From positions 181,540,349-181,604,348 of the forward strand of contig NC_081842.1 of the NCBI RefSeq assembly GCF_963259705.1: a stretch of DNA of 64,000 nucleotides, given 5' to 3'. The stretch's first letter is position 1; each line of letters opens with the position of its first letter. Shown here one piece after another: positions 1-10,250 of this stretch. A program made the position numbers and the translations under genes. The notes below the pieces were generated by a model. The model had not been told where the DNA came from, made no database searches, and was given only the letters and a program-made list of their open reading frames with translations. The DNA comes from Myotis daubentonii. Lineage: Eukaryota; Chordata; Mammalia; Chiroptera; Vespertilionidae.

Positions 1-611
1 AAGGTTTATTTAGGGGCATATGAAGTAGAATGAGGGTGCCACAGAGTGCATTCCCCAGGGAACAGCTTTACAGAGGACGCTGGCCAGAGAGAGATGCAAA
101 AGTTGGCCGGGCCCAAGGCTGTCCATACACATCCTCACAGGACTCTCGCCAAGTGCTCAGCAAGATTGGCTCCAGAATTTATAAAGCCAAAAGAGGCTCT
201 TAAATGATTTTTATTTTATTTTTAAAATAAACTGGAAGGGTGTAGTGGGAACGGTGTACCCTTCTCAGAGGGGATGAAACAGCATGAGAGCCTTGGAAAT
301 GGCACCAAAGCAATTGCCATGCCTGTGCCCACTTAACTTATGAGTAAATTTCCATTTTACTCAGGAAGGAAGGCAGACTTCTTCTCTCCTTTCCCATCCA
401 GTGGCTCCCCGCTGCCCACAAGACAATGCCTAGAGCTCCTTAAACTGGCGCCTCAGAGCCTCCCCAACTGGCCCAGACCACTTTTACAAGTTTATTTCCC
501 AATACTACACCTCCCAGACTCGCAGCTCTGGCGTCACATGCTGGTCAGACGCACGGGCCTCAGAGCTGACACATCAGATTTTTTTTAACTGGGCTCCATC
601 CCTTTCTAAGC
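1..611. other. Unannotated stretch, no recognised feature
   Basis: I see no convincing gene, exon or young transposon here. Short open frames occur but have no domain, codon pattern or start context. A T-rich run lies near 570-588. Confidence 0.4.
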
Positions 612-760
612 TATATGACTCTGGGCAAGGGGTCCAGCCTCCCAGACTTGGGTTCCATATTTTTAAAATAATAGTGTTGGTCACAAATTAAAGGAGGTGA
701 TGCACATAAAGCCCTTAACACATTGCCTGACCCAGAGTAAAAACGCAAAAATTAGCCACC
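612..760 (+). repeat. MIR SINE fragment
   Basis: The order of motifs follows the ancient tRNA-derived MIR SINE: a 'tgactctgggcaagg' core block, an A/T-rich middle, then 'cataaagcccttaacacat' and 'gcctgacccagagta' near the 3' end. It is diverged, as expected for a pre-placental repeat. Ends are approximate. Confidence 0.6.
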
Positions 761-960
761 GACACCAGACCAATCTCCTGGCTGTGCTGTGTTCTTGGTC
801 TCCAAAATCCTGCTTTCACAGCCCTCCACCAACACAAGCCCACCCCAAGTTCAACATCTCCAGCTGGTCCAACCACACATCTCTCCCCTGGCACTGACCT
901 CCACTTCTCCCTCAGGGCCCCAAGAAACCACAGTCATCCTGCAACGGCCGCCACGGTGAG

Positions 961-1175
961 ATAGAAACACTGCTGGGTGCAGCACCCAAAGATCCCAGCT
1001 CAAGTCCCAGACTTTCCAGCGATTCGCTGCCTGACCTTCCACCAGTCACTTGCCTCTCTGGACTTCTGTTTCCTCTTCCCTAAATTAGGGAAAACACCCC
1101 TGTCCACTTGCTGTGGAAAGTCATCACGGTGATATATATAAAAGGACTTGGTAGACTCTGAAACACCATAGAGTG
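961..1175 (+). repeat. MIR SINE fragment
   Basis: Contains a degraded MIR core (a tcacttgcctctctggactt-like block) followed by 'tttcctcttccctaaattag', the usual MIR position of the 'cctcatctgtaaaatggg' block. An A-rich run (1180-1200) follows. Confidence 0.5.
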
Positions 1176-1199
1176 TTTAAAAAAAAAAAACAAAAAAAA

Positions 1200-2040
1200 A
1201 CCACAACTATTAACCTGAAGGGCAAAAGTAATACTAAACCATAAAAGCGTACTTTCTTATGATCTGGTTCTGCATTTATGGTCTATTATGTTTCCATTAG
1301 AAAACCCAGTGAACTGATTCAATTATCCAGGCCACTCCAGCTCACTGTCCTGAGAAGCAGAATTTCCAAGGATTCCTACTCTTGCCCCAGGCCCTCTCTG
1401 AAAAGTACAGAAATCATTTCTGTTGTAGTTCAGACAATGGGAGTTCTACTCATCTGCAAGGTAATTTAGTTTACAAACTGCTTACATATCCCAGGGCCTA
1501 AGGACATGACTGTTGGCCTACAGAGCCAGGCAGACTTCCCACATCTGCCTGAGTCACAGCTCTCCCTCCAAAAAGAACTTATGGTTACTTGAAAACCTGA
1601 GAGCAACCCACCTCAGTGCAAAGGGCCAAATGCCCATGAGAAATGGGATTCTTTCAAATGCCCGGTTACATGTATAAAAAAGAAGCCAGAGTTCTGTGAC
1701 CTGACAGGTCAAAGCATTGCTTCTTCTGTTTTATTTCTTCCAAAGTGCAAATCTAGCCATTCTTTCCTCTCCAGTGCACAGCCTTGAAACACACTAAGAG
1801 GTCAATTTACCAACTCAAGCCGCCTGTTGGGAAATGTTCTCTACATGTTCTAGGCCACAGCGTTTCTTTCATTTTAACCTTCTTGGCTGGCATTTCTTGT
1901 TTGACCTGAACATATTCTTTGAGAAAGGGGGAGATATTTAGGGGAAGCAGATGAATCCATAAACACAAAAAGATTGACCAATTTGTTTAATGCTACACAG
2001 TATCATAGCTGGGATTAGACCCTATGGTTCCATACTTAAC
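1200..2040. other. Unannotated stretch, no recognised feature
   Basis: About 840 bases of ordinary AT-rich intergenic or intronic sequence. No repeat, exon or structured element could be supported by reading. Confidence 0.35.
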
Positions 2041-2259
2041 GCTGCCACGGAGGCCAGAGAGGCTCCTGCCACCGCCACTGCACTCGCCAGCCATGAGTCC
2101 AGCTTCTGGCTGAGCAGCACTCCCCCTGTAGGAGTGCACTGACCACCAGGGGGCAGCTCCTGCATTGAGTGTCTGCCCGCTGGTGGTCAGTGTGCATCAT
2201 AACAACCAGTCATTCTGTCATTCGGTCAATTTGCATATTAACCTTTTTATTATACAGGA
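2041..2259 (-). mobile_element. HeliBat-type non-autonomous Helitron, 5' part, 3' end missing
   Basis: Read on the minus strand it begins TCCTGTATAATAAAAAGG, then ATGCAAAT, the 5' signature shared by the other Helitrons in the window. It contains two CTCF-like motifs in inverted orientation (2140-2158 plus strand, 2171-2189 minus strand). The palindromic 3' end with CTAG is absent, so this copy is truncated at its 3' side near 2041. Its 5' TC abuts the CTAG end of the next Helitron with no host base between. Confidence 0.85.
2140..2158 (+). promoter_or_regulatory. CTCF-core-like motif inside Helitron
   Basis: TGACCACCAGGGGGCAGCT matches the CTCF core consensus (CCASYAGRKGGCRS) at every core position. 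A weaker inverted partner, with C in place of the central purine, lies at 2171-2189. Binding is inferred only from the motif. Confidence 0.5.
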
Positions 2260-2585
2260 CTAGAAGTCTAGTGCACAAAATTCATGCATGGGGAGGGGTC
2301 CCTCAGCCTGGCACTTGCAACCCGGGATCCTTGGGGGATGTGTGACTGCCAGTTTAGACCCAATCCTAAACTGGCAGTTGGACATCCCTCTCACAATCCA
2401 GGACCGCTGGCTCCTAACCACTTGCCTGCCTGCTTACCTGCCTGCCTGATCACCCCTAACCACTTGCCTGCCTGCTTGCCTAATCGCCCCTAACCACTCA
2501 CCTGCCTGCCTGCTCAGTGCATGTCATAGCAACTGGTCATTCTGCCAATTGATCGATTTGCATAATACCCTTTCATTATATAGGG
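2260..2585 (-). mobile_element. HeliBat-type Helitron, near complete
   Basis: On the minus strand the 3' end is at 2260: CTAG preceded by the subterminal palindrome (GCATGAATTTTGTGCAC region, diverged). The 5' end is near 2583-2585 (CCCTATATAATGAAAGGG, with the first T/C decayed). The interior carries short CCTG/CTGC repeats at 2425-2515. This subtype has lost or never had the CTCF-like pair. Confidence 0.8.
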
Positions 2586-2679
2586 TATATTATTCTCAGG
2601 ATCTTTATGAATGTAAAGAGTAAAGTCAAAAACATGTGAAAGAGCTTTCTAAATTGAAAGTCCACTGGTAATTGTAGTA

Positions 2680-2900
2680 GACTAACACTTATAATAAGCA
2701 CCATGCTAGGTATCTTGGATTTATTTCTTGCCTCATTTAATGCTCACAGCACCACTGTAAAGTTGGGTTTCTGGCACTTACAACCAAAGAAGATCTTATT
2801 AATACACTGTGAACTCCTCTAGAGCATGAATGCCTCAGTCACATCTTTGTCCCAGTGCTCAGCCTGGAGAATTCAATAACTGTTTATTGATGTATATGTT
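2680..2900. repeat. MIR and L2 fragments
   Basis: 2690-2775 resembles an antisense MIR (cattatgct...cctcatttaatgctcacagc). 2810-2900 resembles an L2 3' end: 'gtgaactcctctagagcatgaatg', 'cagtgctcagcctgg' and 'caataactgtttattga'. Both are strongly diverged. Confidence 0.45.
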
Positions 2901-3340
2901 TCTCTTGAGGAAACTGTGTGACTCCTGAAAAAGTGATTGCGTACATATCTTGGAAGGTGAAGCATACATTGGGCTGACCTTAGAGTGGTTTCAAATCCTA
3001 AGGGCGGTTGAGGGGGTGATACATGCTTTCACCTCATGATCCCAAGATGGCTGCTGCAGCTCCAAACACAGTGTGTTTCCAAAGTGAGAAACCCCAGAGG
3101 TGGCTGAGACAGTGAAAGAGAGCTCTCTGTGAGTACTCATCTCCTTCTTTCAGGGAGAGAGGATGTCCCCCGCTGACTTTTCCTTAGGATTCAGTAGGTT
3201 GCATGGTCATCCCTGAGTACAGAGGAGTCTGGGAGTATGAGTACTTGGGGAAAGGGCAAGAGAGGAGGGTGTTAGGAATAGTCATTAGGTAGCCAAGCAG
3301 TAATGTTTGCCATAGGGAGTGCCTCGGGTATTCTTCATGT

Positions 3341-3785
3341 GCTAGTTTTATGTTGCTGCTGTAACAAGTTACCACAGACTAGAGGTTAAAACAACACGCA
3401 TTATTATCTTACAGATCTGCAGGTCAGACGTCCAAAATAGGTATAATCAAGGCGTCAGTGTGGCTGTGTTCCTTTTGGAAGCTCTGGGGGAAAACCCACT
3501 CCCAGCTTCTGCAAGCTGCCTTCCTCCATGACTTGAGGACCCTTCCAGAGCATCTGACTCTGGCTACCACTCCCATCCTCACATCTTCATTTCTGGTCTA
3601 ACCTTCTGCTCCTTCTTCCAGTTTTTAACGACCCTTCTGATGACCGTGAGTCCACCAGGATAATCCAGTACAGTCTCCCTATTTAATCACATCTGCAAAG
3701 CCCCCTTTCCATGTAAGGTAACATAGTCACAGGTTCTGGGGATCAGGATGTGGACACCTGTGGGGACCCATTATTCCTACCACAC
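3341..3785 (+). repeat. ERVL-MaLR (MLT1-like) solo LTR
   Basis: The block starts 'gttgctgctgtaacaagttacc' (split here for length), continues through 'cttacagatctgcaggtcag' and 'aaggcgtcagtgtggctgtg', and ends with 'cacaggttctggggatcagg' and 'ccattattcctaccacacc'. This is the order seen in mammalian MLT1-type LTRs. No internal sequence follows, so it is probably a solo LTR. The subfamily is uncertain. Confidence 0.55.
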
Positions 3786-4134
3786 CCCACATGGATCCTT
3801 GCAAACCTCTTCTTCCTGAACACAGACTAACAGCTCCTGGAGGAAGGCTGGAAACAAATTGAAACTGCAGACTCACCAGACACTTTATATACATCTACCT
3901 ACTTAAACATCGATGGTTAACATTCAAAAGGTGAGCTCAGGCCATTGTCCACCTCGGAAAGTTCTCCGCCCAGGTCTTGAGAGGAGATACACACACAAAA
4001 TTGCGGGGCAGGGGCATGTCATTCCTGGGTTGAGGGAAATACTGGTTTTTAGACTATCCAACAGCACCCCCCAGTGCCCAGAAACAGAAAGAGGAAAGAA
4101 GGTGCTAGCAGTTGGCCAAAGAAGCAGAATATTT

Positions 4135-4275
4135 AGCCCAATGGGTTCAGCTTTGCTGTGCCTCAGAATCAGGAGGCACGGGTGCCCAGGCCCTAACCTC
4201 AGAGATTCAGATGCAGATGATCTAAGCCTGGACCCAGACACAAGCAGCTTAACCCCCCAAGTGATTGTCTGTTCA
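4135..4275 (+). repeat. MER5-like hAT fragment
   Basis: 'cctcagaatcaggaggcac', 'cagagattcagatgcagatg' and 'ctggacccagacacaa' follow the interior of MER5A-type hAT-Charlie MITEs. Terminal repeats are not clear, so this is a fragment. Confidence 0.4.
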
Positions 4276-4409
4276 GCTAAAACCCCTGAGTTCAGCATAG
4301 CAATTAATATGGTCTGAAAGGCTACTAGGCCCTGGGTTTTTAAAAATAAATATGACAGAGCTCCACCTCTCAAATAGCTTCCAGTCTAGATAGACTGTGA
4401 GAGCTGGAA

Positions 4410-4590
4410 GAGATGTTGGTCACAACTAACTGTGTGATGTAAAGCAAATTACTTAACCTCTCTGTGCCCGATTCCTCGTCTGTAAAATGAAGGCAATAAG
4501 AGCTCCTGCCTTACAGAGTTGTTAAAAGAGTTAAATGATATAATGTACATAAAGCACTTAGTAGGGTGTCTGGCACACAAGTATTAGGAG
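4410..4590 (+). repeat. MIR SINE
   Basis: Well preserved MIR: 'aattacttaacctctctgtg', 'cctcgtctgtaaaatgaagg', 'acagagttgttaaaagagtt' and 'cataaagcacttagtagg' in the canonical order. Confidence 0.75.
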
Positions 4591-5194
4591 TTCCTAGCAA
4601 GTGCCAGGGACAGAAAATGCATGACCCACCTGCTGCCACCCCGTTCCGCAGGGCAGAAATAGCTGATTTGAATGCCCTTTCCTACTGCATGTGGACAGAG
4701 CTTCTGAATTCTTCTCAATCTGCTTCTCCACTGGGCAGGGGGTTGGAGATCCAATGTGCCATGCAAACTCCCTCTACATTTTCATTTAAGGAAACTGAAA
4801 CTCGGGGAGGCCAGGTTCATTGGATGAGCCAATGCAGAACTGGGAGGAGGGTCCAAATTTTCCAGACCAGGTGCTCTGTGCATGTATGTGGCTTTTAAGC
4901 AGTCACCAGCTTGCTGGGCTCTCTCTGCCTCAGCTACGGCATGCCATGCTCACAGGCTCCTTCTGCTCAGGGCTCCTGGCTATTCTTGCTCTCTCCCTCT
5001 GTTGCTTCCTGGGTGTTGTGACCTAAGAGTTCCTTTGTGAGCCAGACACCCAATCACACCCAGGGATTAAAACCACTCCCACTAACAGAGCCCTGACACC
5101 TGCCTTTTGCTAATTGTTTGATTCTATCTGATGTGTCTCAGATAACTTCATGTTGATCCTGCCAGGAAAGGAGTTTTTTAGCGCCATGGTATAG
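4591..5194. other. Unannotated stretch, no recognised feature
   Basis: Mixed-composition sequence with no repeat signature or coding evidence that I can support. Confidence 0.3.
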
Positions 5195-5312
5195 ATTTAA
5201 AAAACTGAGACTTAAAGAAGTTTAGCCCAAGCTGAAATTACGAAGAAGCAAAAGAGGATTGAAACCCAGGGCTGATTCCAAAAAGCTTAACCATTGCAGC
5301 ATACCTTTTAGC
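5195..5312 (-). repeat. MIR SINE fragment (antisense)
   Basis: 'gaggattgaaacccagggct' followed by 'cttaaccattgcagcatacc' is the antisense MIR 5' region. Confidence 0.5.
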
Positions 5313-5429
5313 TTTACATATCCATAACTTCATGAAACAGATTCATTAACTTTGTCATGTTCCTAAAGTCCCAGTGCTTCCCCTGCATTATAACATTTAC
5401 TACGTTACATTAATCTGTCCTGCCCCCTT

Positions 5430-5640
5430 AAGGGTCTCTCCCATAAGACTCAGATCCTTCAGCAACTACCCCCTGGCACGCACACATGCATGGCATACAC
5501 ACCTTCTCTACCTGTATCCTACTCATCTTTACTATGCTTGTAAGTATCCTCCTCCAGGAAGCCTGCCTAGACTGTCAGGTGTCTCTGCTATATGCACCAG
5601 AATCAACCTGTACTTCCCTTGTCTTAACAATTGTCAAAAT
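5430..5640 (+). repeat. L2 fragment
   Basis: 'ctcctccaggaagcctgcct' with a following pyrimidine-rich stretch resembles the L2 block 'cctccaggaagccttccctga'. Diverged, ends uncertain. Confidence 0.4.
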
Positions 5641-5709
5641 ATATGGAATATGTCCTCTGATTACAGTGCAATTAATCTAGTTATTGTAAGTCCTCATAAT
5701 ATGTGAAAG

Positions 5710-6395
5710 TTAAGAAACTGACAAATACTTCAGGATCTCACTTATATGTGGAATCTAAAATAGTCAAATTCATAGTAACAGAGAGTAAGGTGGTGGTAAC
5801 CAGGAGCTGGCAGAAGGGCAAATGGGGAGATATCGGTCAAAGGGCACAAACTTCCAGTTAAAAGATGAATACATTCTGGAGACCTCTTGTACAGCATGGT
5901 GACTATAGTTAATAACAATGTATTAAATACTTGAAATTTGCCAAGAAGTTAACTCTAAACTGTTCTCACTATACACACAAAATAGTAGCTATGAGCTTAG
6001 CTGGTTTTTCTCAGTGGGTAGAGCATCAGCCTTTGGACTGAAGTGTCCCAGGTTCGATTCCGGTCAAGGGCACATGCCCAAGTTGTGTGCTCCATCCCCA
6101 GTGGAGGGAAATGCAGGAGGCAGCCAATCAATGATTCTTTCTCATCATTGATATTCTAACTCCCTCTCCCTTCCTCTCTGAAATTAATAAAAATTTTAAA
6201 AAAAAAAAGAAAATCCTTAGTACACAGAATTCATAGATAGAATGGTATCAATCTTTTTAAAAAAAATAAAAATATGTGAGGTGACAGATATGCTAACTAG
6301 CTTAATTTAGTAATCATTTCACAATGCATGCATATATCAAAACATCATCTTGTACACCTACAGTACAATTTTTATTATTTCAATGATTCCTCAAT
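5710..6395 (+). mobile_element. L1 3' end (old L1MA-like), split by a Ves SINE
   Basis: 'cacttatatgtggaatctaa', 'gtggtaaccaggagctggca' and 'gcatggtgactatagttaat' are the conserved 3' region of old mammalian L1s. After the SINE the same L1 continues with 'atatgtgaggtgacagatat' and 'catcttgtacacctacagta'. No coding capacity remains. Confidence 0.75.
5995..6210 (+). mobile_element. Ves SINE
   Basis: tRNA-derived bat SINE. It has an A-box-like region in 'tctcagtgggtagagcatca', a B-box-like 'ggttcgattccggtcaaggg', the Ves-specific 'gcaggaggcagccaatcaat', the 'ctctcccttcctctctgaaa' tail and A-rich 3' end. It is inserted in L1. Confidence 0.85.
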
Positions 6396-6429
6396 AAAGC
6401 TGGGAGGCAGGAAACAAACACTAAATTTT

Positions 6430-6700
6430 TCTTAGTTATAACTGCTGCCATTTATTGAGCTTTGTTCCAGGCACTCAGTATACTAACCACTATATATGTA
6501 GACACACATACAGTATATATAATCTCATTTAATGATTACTCCAAGCCCCTTGAGTGATTGATTATTATCACCTCATTCTATGGGAGATAGGGGTGGGAGC
6601 CAGCAGAGAATGAAAACTTCAGAAAAGTTAAGTGACCTGCTCAAAGCCATGCAAATATATATGTGGCAAAACCAGAATCTGGACCAGTTCTGGAGTCTGT
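6430..6700 (-). repeat. MIR SINE (antisense)
   Basis: 'gccatttattgagctttgtt', 'ccaggcactcagtatactaa', 'tataatctcatttaatgatt' and 'agttaagtgacctgctcaaa' in order. This is a nearly complete antisense MIR. Confidence 0.7.
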
Positions 6701-7074
6701 GGACCCCTGGCTATATGGCCTGGAACAGCTCAAATTACCCTCACAGCCTTGCTCAAGAGCCAGCGCCCCCACCCCCACCCCCTACCCCCAGAACTAATGC
6801 AAGCCTGGAAAGTGGCTGTCCCTCCCCTTTCTACCGTGGCTTCAACTACTAGAAAAGTTACCAGGTTGTGAATGGTTGACGGAACTCAGTCATCAGAAGT
6901 CGTTGGTGAATAACAAAGTATTCCTAAAAATTGGCCTGAAAGAGATCACATGTTGAAGACAGTGAAAGACAAGGAGTTTGGGGGCTTGTTCTCAGTTCAA
7001 AAACTCGAGAAGGAACTGTTAAAGCAAATAAAGTAAGAGCCAGCCCATCAGACCCTACCTATACATTCACCTCC

Positions 7075-7200
7075 CATTAGAATCTGGGCTTGATGAGAAA
7101 TGAGACGGTTTTGTTCCTTGCTGTCTCTCCAGAACCTGGAAAAGTTCCTGACATGGAGTAGGTGCCCAAGAAACCCACCACTAAATGAGTGAATGGACTC
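7075..7200 (+). repeat. L2 3' end fragment
   Basis: 'ttgttccttgctgtctctcc' then 'tgacatggagtaggtgccca' and 'aaatgagtgaatgg' match the usual order of the L2 3' terminus. Confidence 0.5.
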
Positions 7201-7702
7201 ACGTTACCCCAGAACATGGCTGCACAGGAATGGTGGTAGAGATCATGGGTGACCCACAATCACCATTAAAAGTTGTCTGAATATGGCAAAAAAAATTGTT
7301 TAATATAAATTTAAAGGTCAAAATATATCTACTTTTTAGGAACAACTTTAGCCTTTTATCTTATATCTTCCTAGCAAAATAATAAAAATTGTTCAGTGTA
7401 AACAATTTTGCACAATATTCTCTCACATCATCCCTAACAATAACAATATGATATAAAACATACATATAATTGATGCACAGTATAGGACATCAATTGTTGA
7501 AAAACAGCAAACAGGTTGCTACCATGATTTTTGTGAAAGGGCCAGATTTTCAGTGAAAGGGAACAGAGGAGCAGGTGTGTGGTAGCAAAGAGGTCAGAAG
7601 GGTGCTCAGAAGAAGGAACTGAGAGTGGCGCAGGGATGGGGCAAAACTAGGCTACAGGCAGAGAAGGGAATTTCCAGCAGGTGGCAGTTTAGAAAAGGTT
7701 TC

Positions 7703-7724
7703 GGGGTGGGGGTGGGGGTGGGGG
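7703..7724 (+). repeat. G-tract repeat with quadruplex pattern
   Basis: Four runs of four or five G separated by single T residues. This is the shortest-loop arrangement for an intramolecular G-quadruplex. It is a tandem GGGGGT repeat. Confidence 0.7.
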
Positions 7725-8230
7725 CATTCCCATTAGTTCAGCTGGACACAGACACTGTACTCCCTTGTCCCCAGGCCCCAGCCACTCTGCTCTGCCGGCT
7801 CTGCCTCCTATGGGCTCATTTGTGGTCTTTTAATTTTTTTCCTACATGCTCTGACTTACTTTTAATTATGGTTATTCTGCAAAACAATTAATCTACCCCT
7901 TTCCCTCATTATGTAAACAAATCAATGACCTCAAGAATACACAGGAGCTAAGAGCAGGTCTCGCCTAAAGGATGTCAGGGAAAGGGAGATGGCTAGAGCA
8001 GCCTGTCTACTGGTACATTTGATTAAACCACCTATTGAAGCCCCATTCAGTGCTGACAGTAGATGGCAAAGAACATGCTTCAGGGGCCAGGAAGTAACAC
8101 GAGCTACAGTCACAGCTGTGTTCATGTCCACAAGAGGGCAGTGGTGTATATGGCCAGAACCAAAATCCTCCTTCTACCAGCATTAGGGACAGCAATGATA
8201 AGATCCAGAGTCAGGGAGCCAGGGGTCAAC
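7725..8230. other. Unannotated stretch
   Basis: No recognised repeat or coding feature. Short overlapping open frames on both strands look like chance. Confidence 0.3.
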
Positions 8231-8300
8231 ACACTTACACATACACACACACACACATGCATGCACACGTACACACACATACACATACATGTATGAACAC
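8231..8300 (+). repeat. Interrupted (AC)n microsatellite
   Basis: CA-rich tract with GCATGC and GTA interruptions. Confidence 0.85.
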
Positions 8301-8861
8301 GCACACTCAGGTTACAGATGGGGCACTGAGCCCAGAGAGGACTCGCCTATGCTCTCACAGAAACACACTGCAGAGCCAGACCTGCTTCCCTGCATCGGTG
8401 GTTCCGTGTGAAGTTTCTGGTAATGCAGTGCCGGGTCCCACCGAGACCCAGTGGTCAGACTCTCCAGGTGGGGCTCAGACATCAGCGTTTAAAGCACCCT
8501 AGGGTGAAGAAGCCCTGCTCATTGCTGCCTCTTGATACAACGGATGCATAAGAAAGAAAATGTGAGTCTTGACACTAAATGGAAAAAAAGGCAAAGAAAT
8601 AGGCACTATATTGAGCAAATGTATATGAAACAGCATATAATTCGAAGTCCCAGCAGAAGTCAGATGTCTCACTCAAATTGGGCGACCTGGGGAGTATTAA
8701 TAAAGGAATTACAAAAGTATCACCAGGGAGTGGAAAAACCACAAAGAACAGTGGGTCAGTAGTTATGGGGACATTTGCACCCAGGCCAAAGGCAGAGAGA
8801 GTGGTTATCAGAACCTAGAGACAAAGCAGGCCACAAGGACCGGCCTCCTGACTGGGCCTCT

Positions 8862-8931
8862 TGACCCTGGAGGTGGGGTCAAGGGTTCACAGTTAAGAAC
8901 TGAGTTCATGTTCTAACATGACCTCACTGGG
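8862..8931 (+). repeat. 70-bp dispersed direct repeat, copy A
   Basis: Matches 9754-9823 at about 67 of 70 positions. This copy ends abruptly after 'acctcactggg', whereas copy B continues into MIR sequence. Copy A is therefore the likely daughter of a short local duplication. Confidence 0.8.
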
Positions 8932-9324
8932 GCTGTGGCTCTCAGACGGGGCAGCCGAGGGAGTACACTCTCCAGACCCACTCCCCTTGCCCTCAGCTCC
9001 TGCCAATGGTTCTCGCTGAGCCAAACTCAACTGAACCAAAAGGCAAGGAGAAAGTCCCAGAAGTCAGCTTCTGGGATGGAGAGCAGATCTGGAGGCCCAG
9101 CAATCCCACACCACTCAGGCATGTGACTGTTCACATGAAGCCGAAGGAGCAGTTCTCCTACAGACTGACACTGTTGGGTGTAACACATCTTGACTTCAAA
9201 TCTCTGTGGATGAGGAACAGATATTCTTTGCTGGTTTGAATGCAGTCTAGGCAGTGTCACTTCTAGGAAAACAAGAATAGGGTTTTAGCTGAAAAAAAAA
9301 AGAGGGATTTCTAAACAGTCTTGC

Positions 9325-9327
<3 letters not shown>
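8932..9327. other. Unannotated stretch
   Basis: No recognised feature. Open frames at 8935-9260 overlap on both strands and lack any domain. Confidence 0.3.

Positions 9328-9404
<77 letters not shown>
9328..9404 (+). repeat. (TC)n microsatellite
   Basis: About 77 bases of almost pure CT repeat with one TAT interruption near 9359. Confidence 0.95.
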
Positions 9405-9405
<1 letters not shown>

Positions 9406-9589
9406 ATATAGCAATCAGCAACTTTTCTTAGAATTGAACAACAGGAAAAAGTTTTCATTAAATTGCAATACAATAGGGTAGTGAACTTCCTAGCTGGAAC
9501 TATAGGATCTCCTTTCTGAGGCTTAGAAAAAAAGAAATCAGTTTCTTATATTTATTACACAATATCTGCCTTTTCAAAGAAACATCATA

Positions 9590-9700
9590 AATTATGTCTA
9601 TTTTATTTACCATCTTACAGATGAGAAAGCACAAATACAGAGAAGTTAGACCATTCTCAAGAGGTCGGCAACAGAGCAGAGGACAAGGGACAAGGCCAGG
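9590..9700 (-). repeat. MIR fragment (antisense)
   Basis: 'taccatcttacagatgagaa', 'caaatacagagaagttagac' and 'aagaggtcggcaacagagca' follow the antisense MIR core. Confidence 0.55.
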
Positions 9701-9753
9701 CCCTTTTATGCCACGCCTCTGGCCTCCTATGCTCCCTGCACTAAAGTGTTTAC

Positions 9754-9823
9754 TGACCCTGGAAGTGGGGTCAAGGGTTCACAGTTAAGAACTGAGTTCA
9801 TCCTCTAACATGACCTCACTGGG
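9754..9823 (+). repeat. 70-bp dispersed direct repeat, copy B
   Basis: Partner of 8862-8931. It runs without a break into MIR core sequence ('gggtgaccttgggtcagtca'), so it looks like the parental copy. Confidence 0.8.
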
Positions 9824-9910
9824 TGACCTTGGGTCAGTCACTTCCTTCTTTGGGCTTTAGTTTCCCAGGTCATAAATGAGAGAGTTGGGTTAAAATTATA
9901 GTTTTCAAGA
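9800..9910 (+). repeat. MIR fragment
   Basis: 'gggtgaccttgggtcagtca', 'gggctttagtttcccaggtc' and 'ataaatgagagagttgggtt' in MIR order. Confidence 0.65.
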
Positions 9911-10250
9911 CATTTTTAGCAGGAAATCTTTTCCCAAATAAATCTTACATGGGAACCAGCAACACTAGTATAATAGATCTAGTGGCTCCGTTCGTTTAAA
10001 GCAGCCTCCCCACCACCCTGTCACTGAAACCCCTCAGGAAATTCTGGAGAACTTTTCAAAGTCCGTCCAGGTCTGTGTTCTATGAAATATTAGTTCCATG
10101 ACTTGGGCATTCAGGGGAACGAACCCCTTTCCCTCAAATCCAACACACTTGACCAGCAAAGCTCAACAGATTCCTTTACTGCAGCAATCTTTAATGTGCT
10201 AACATTTTGTCACATTCCAAGCTGGAGATGTAATATATAGTTGTGGGTAG

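Noticed and set aside
3913..4373. Overlapping 134- and 149-codon open frames on opposite strands
   Set aside because: They cover a MER5-like repeat fragment, lack any domain and have no start or splice context.
5995..6080. tRNA genes at SINE heads
   Set aside because: A and B boxes are present but the body is Ves SINE with A-rich tail and target duplications; no intact tRNA fold is expected.
8231..8300. CRISPR-like or structured array at the CA-rich tract
   Set aside because: It is an ordinary interrupted dinucleotide microsatellite; the genome is mammalian.
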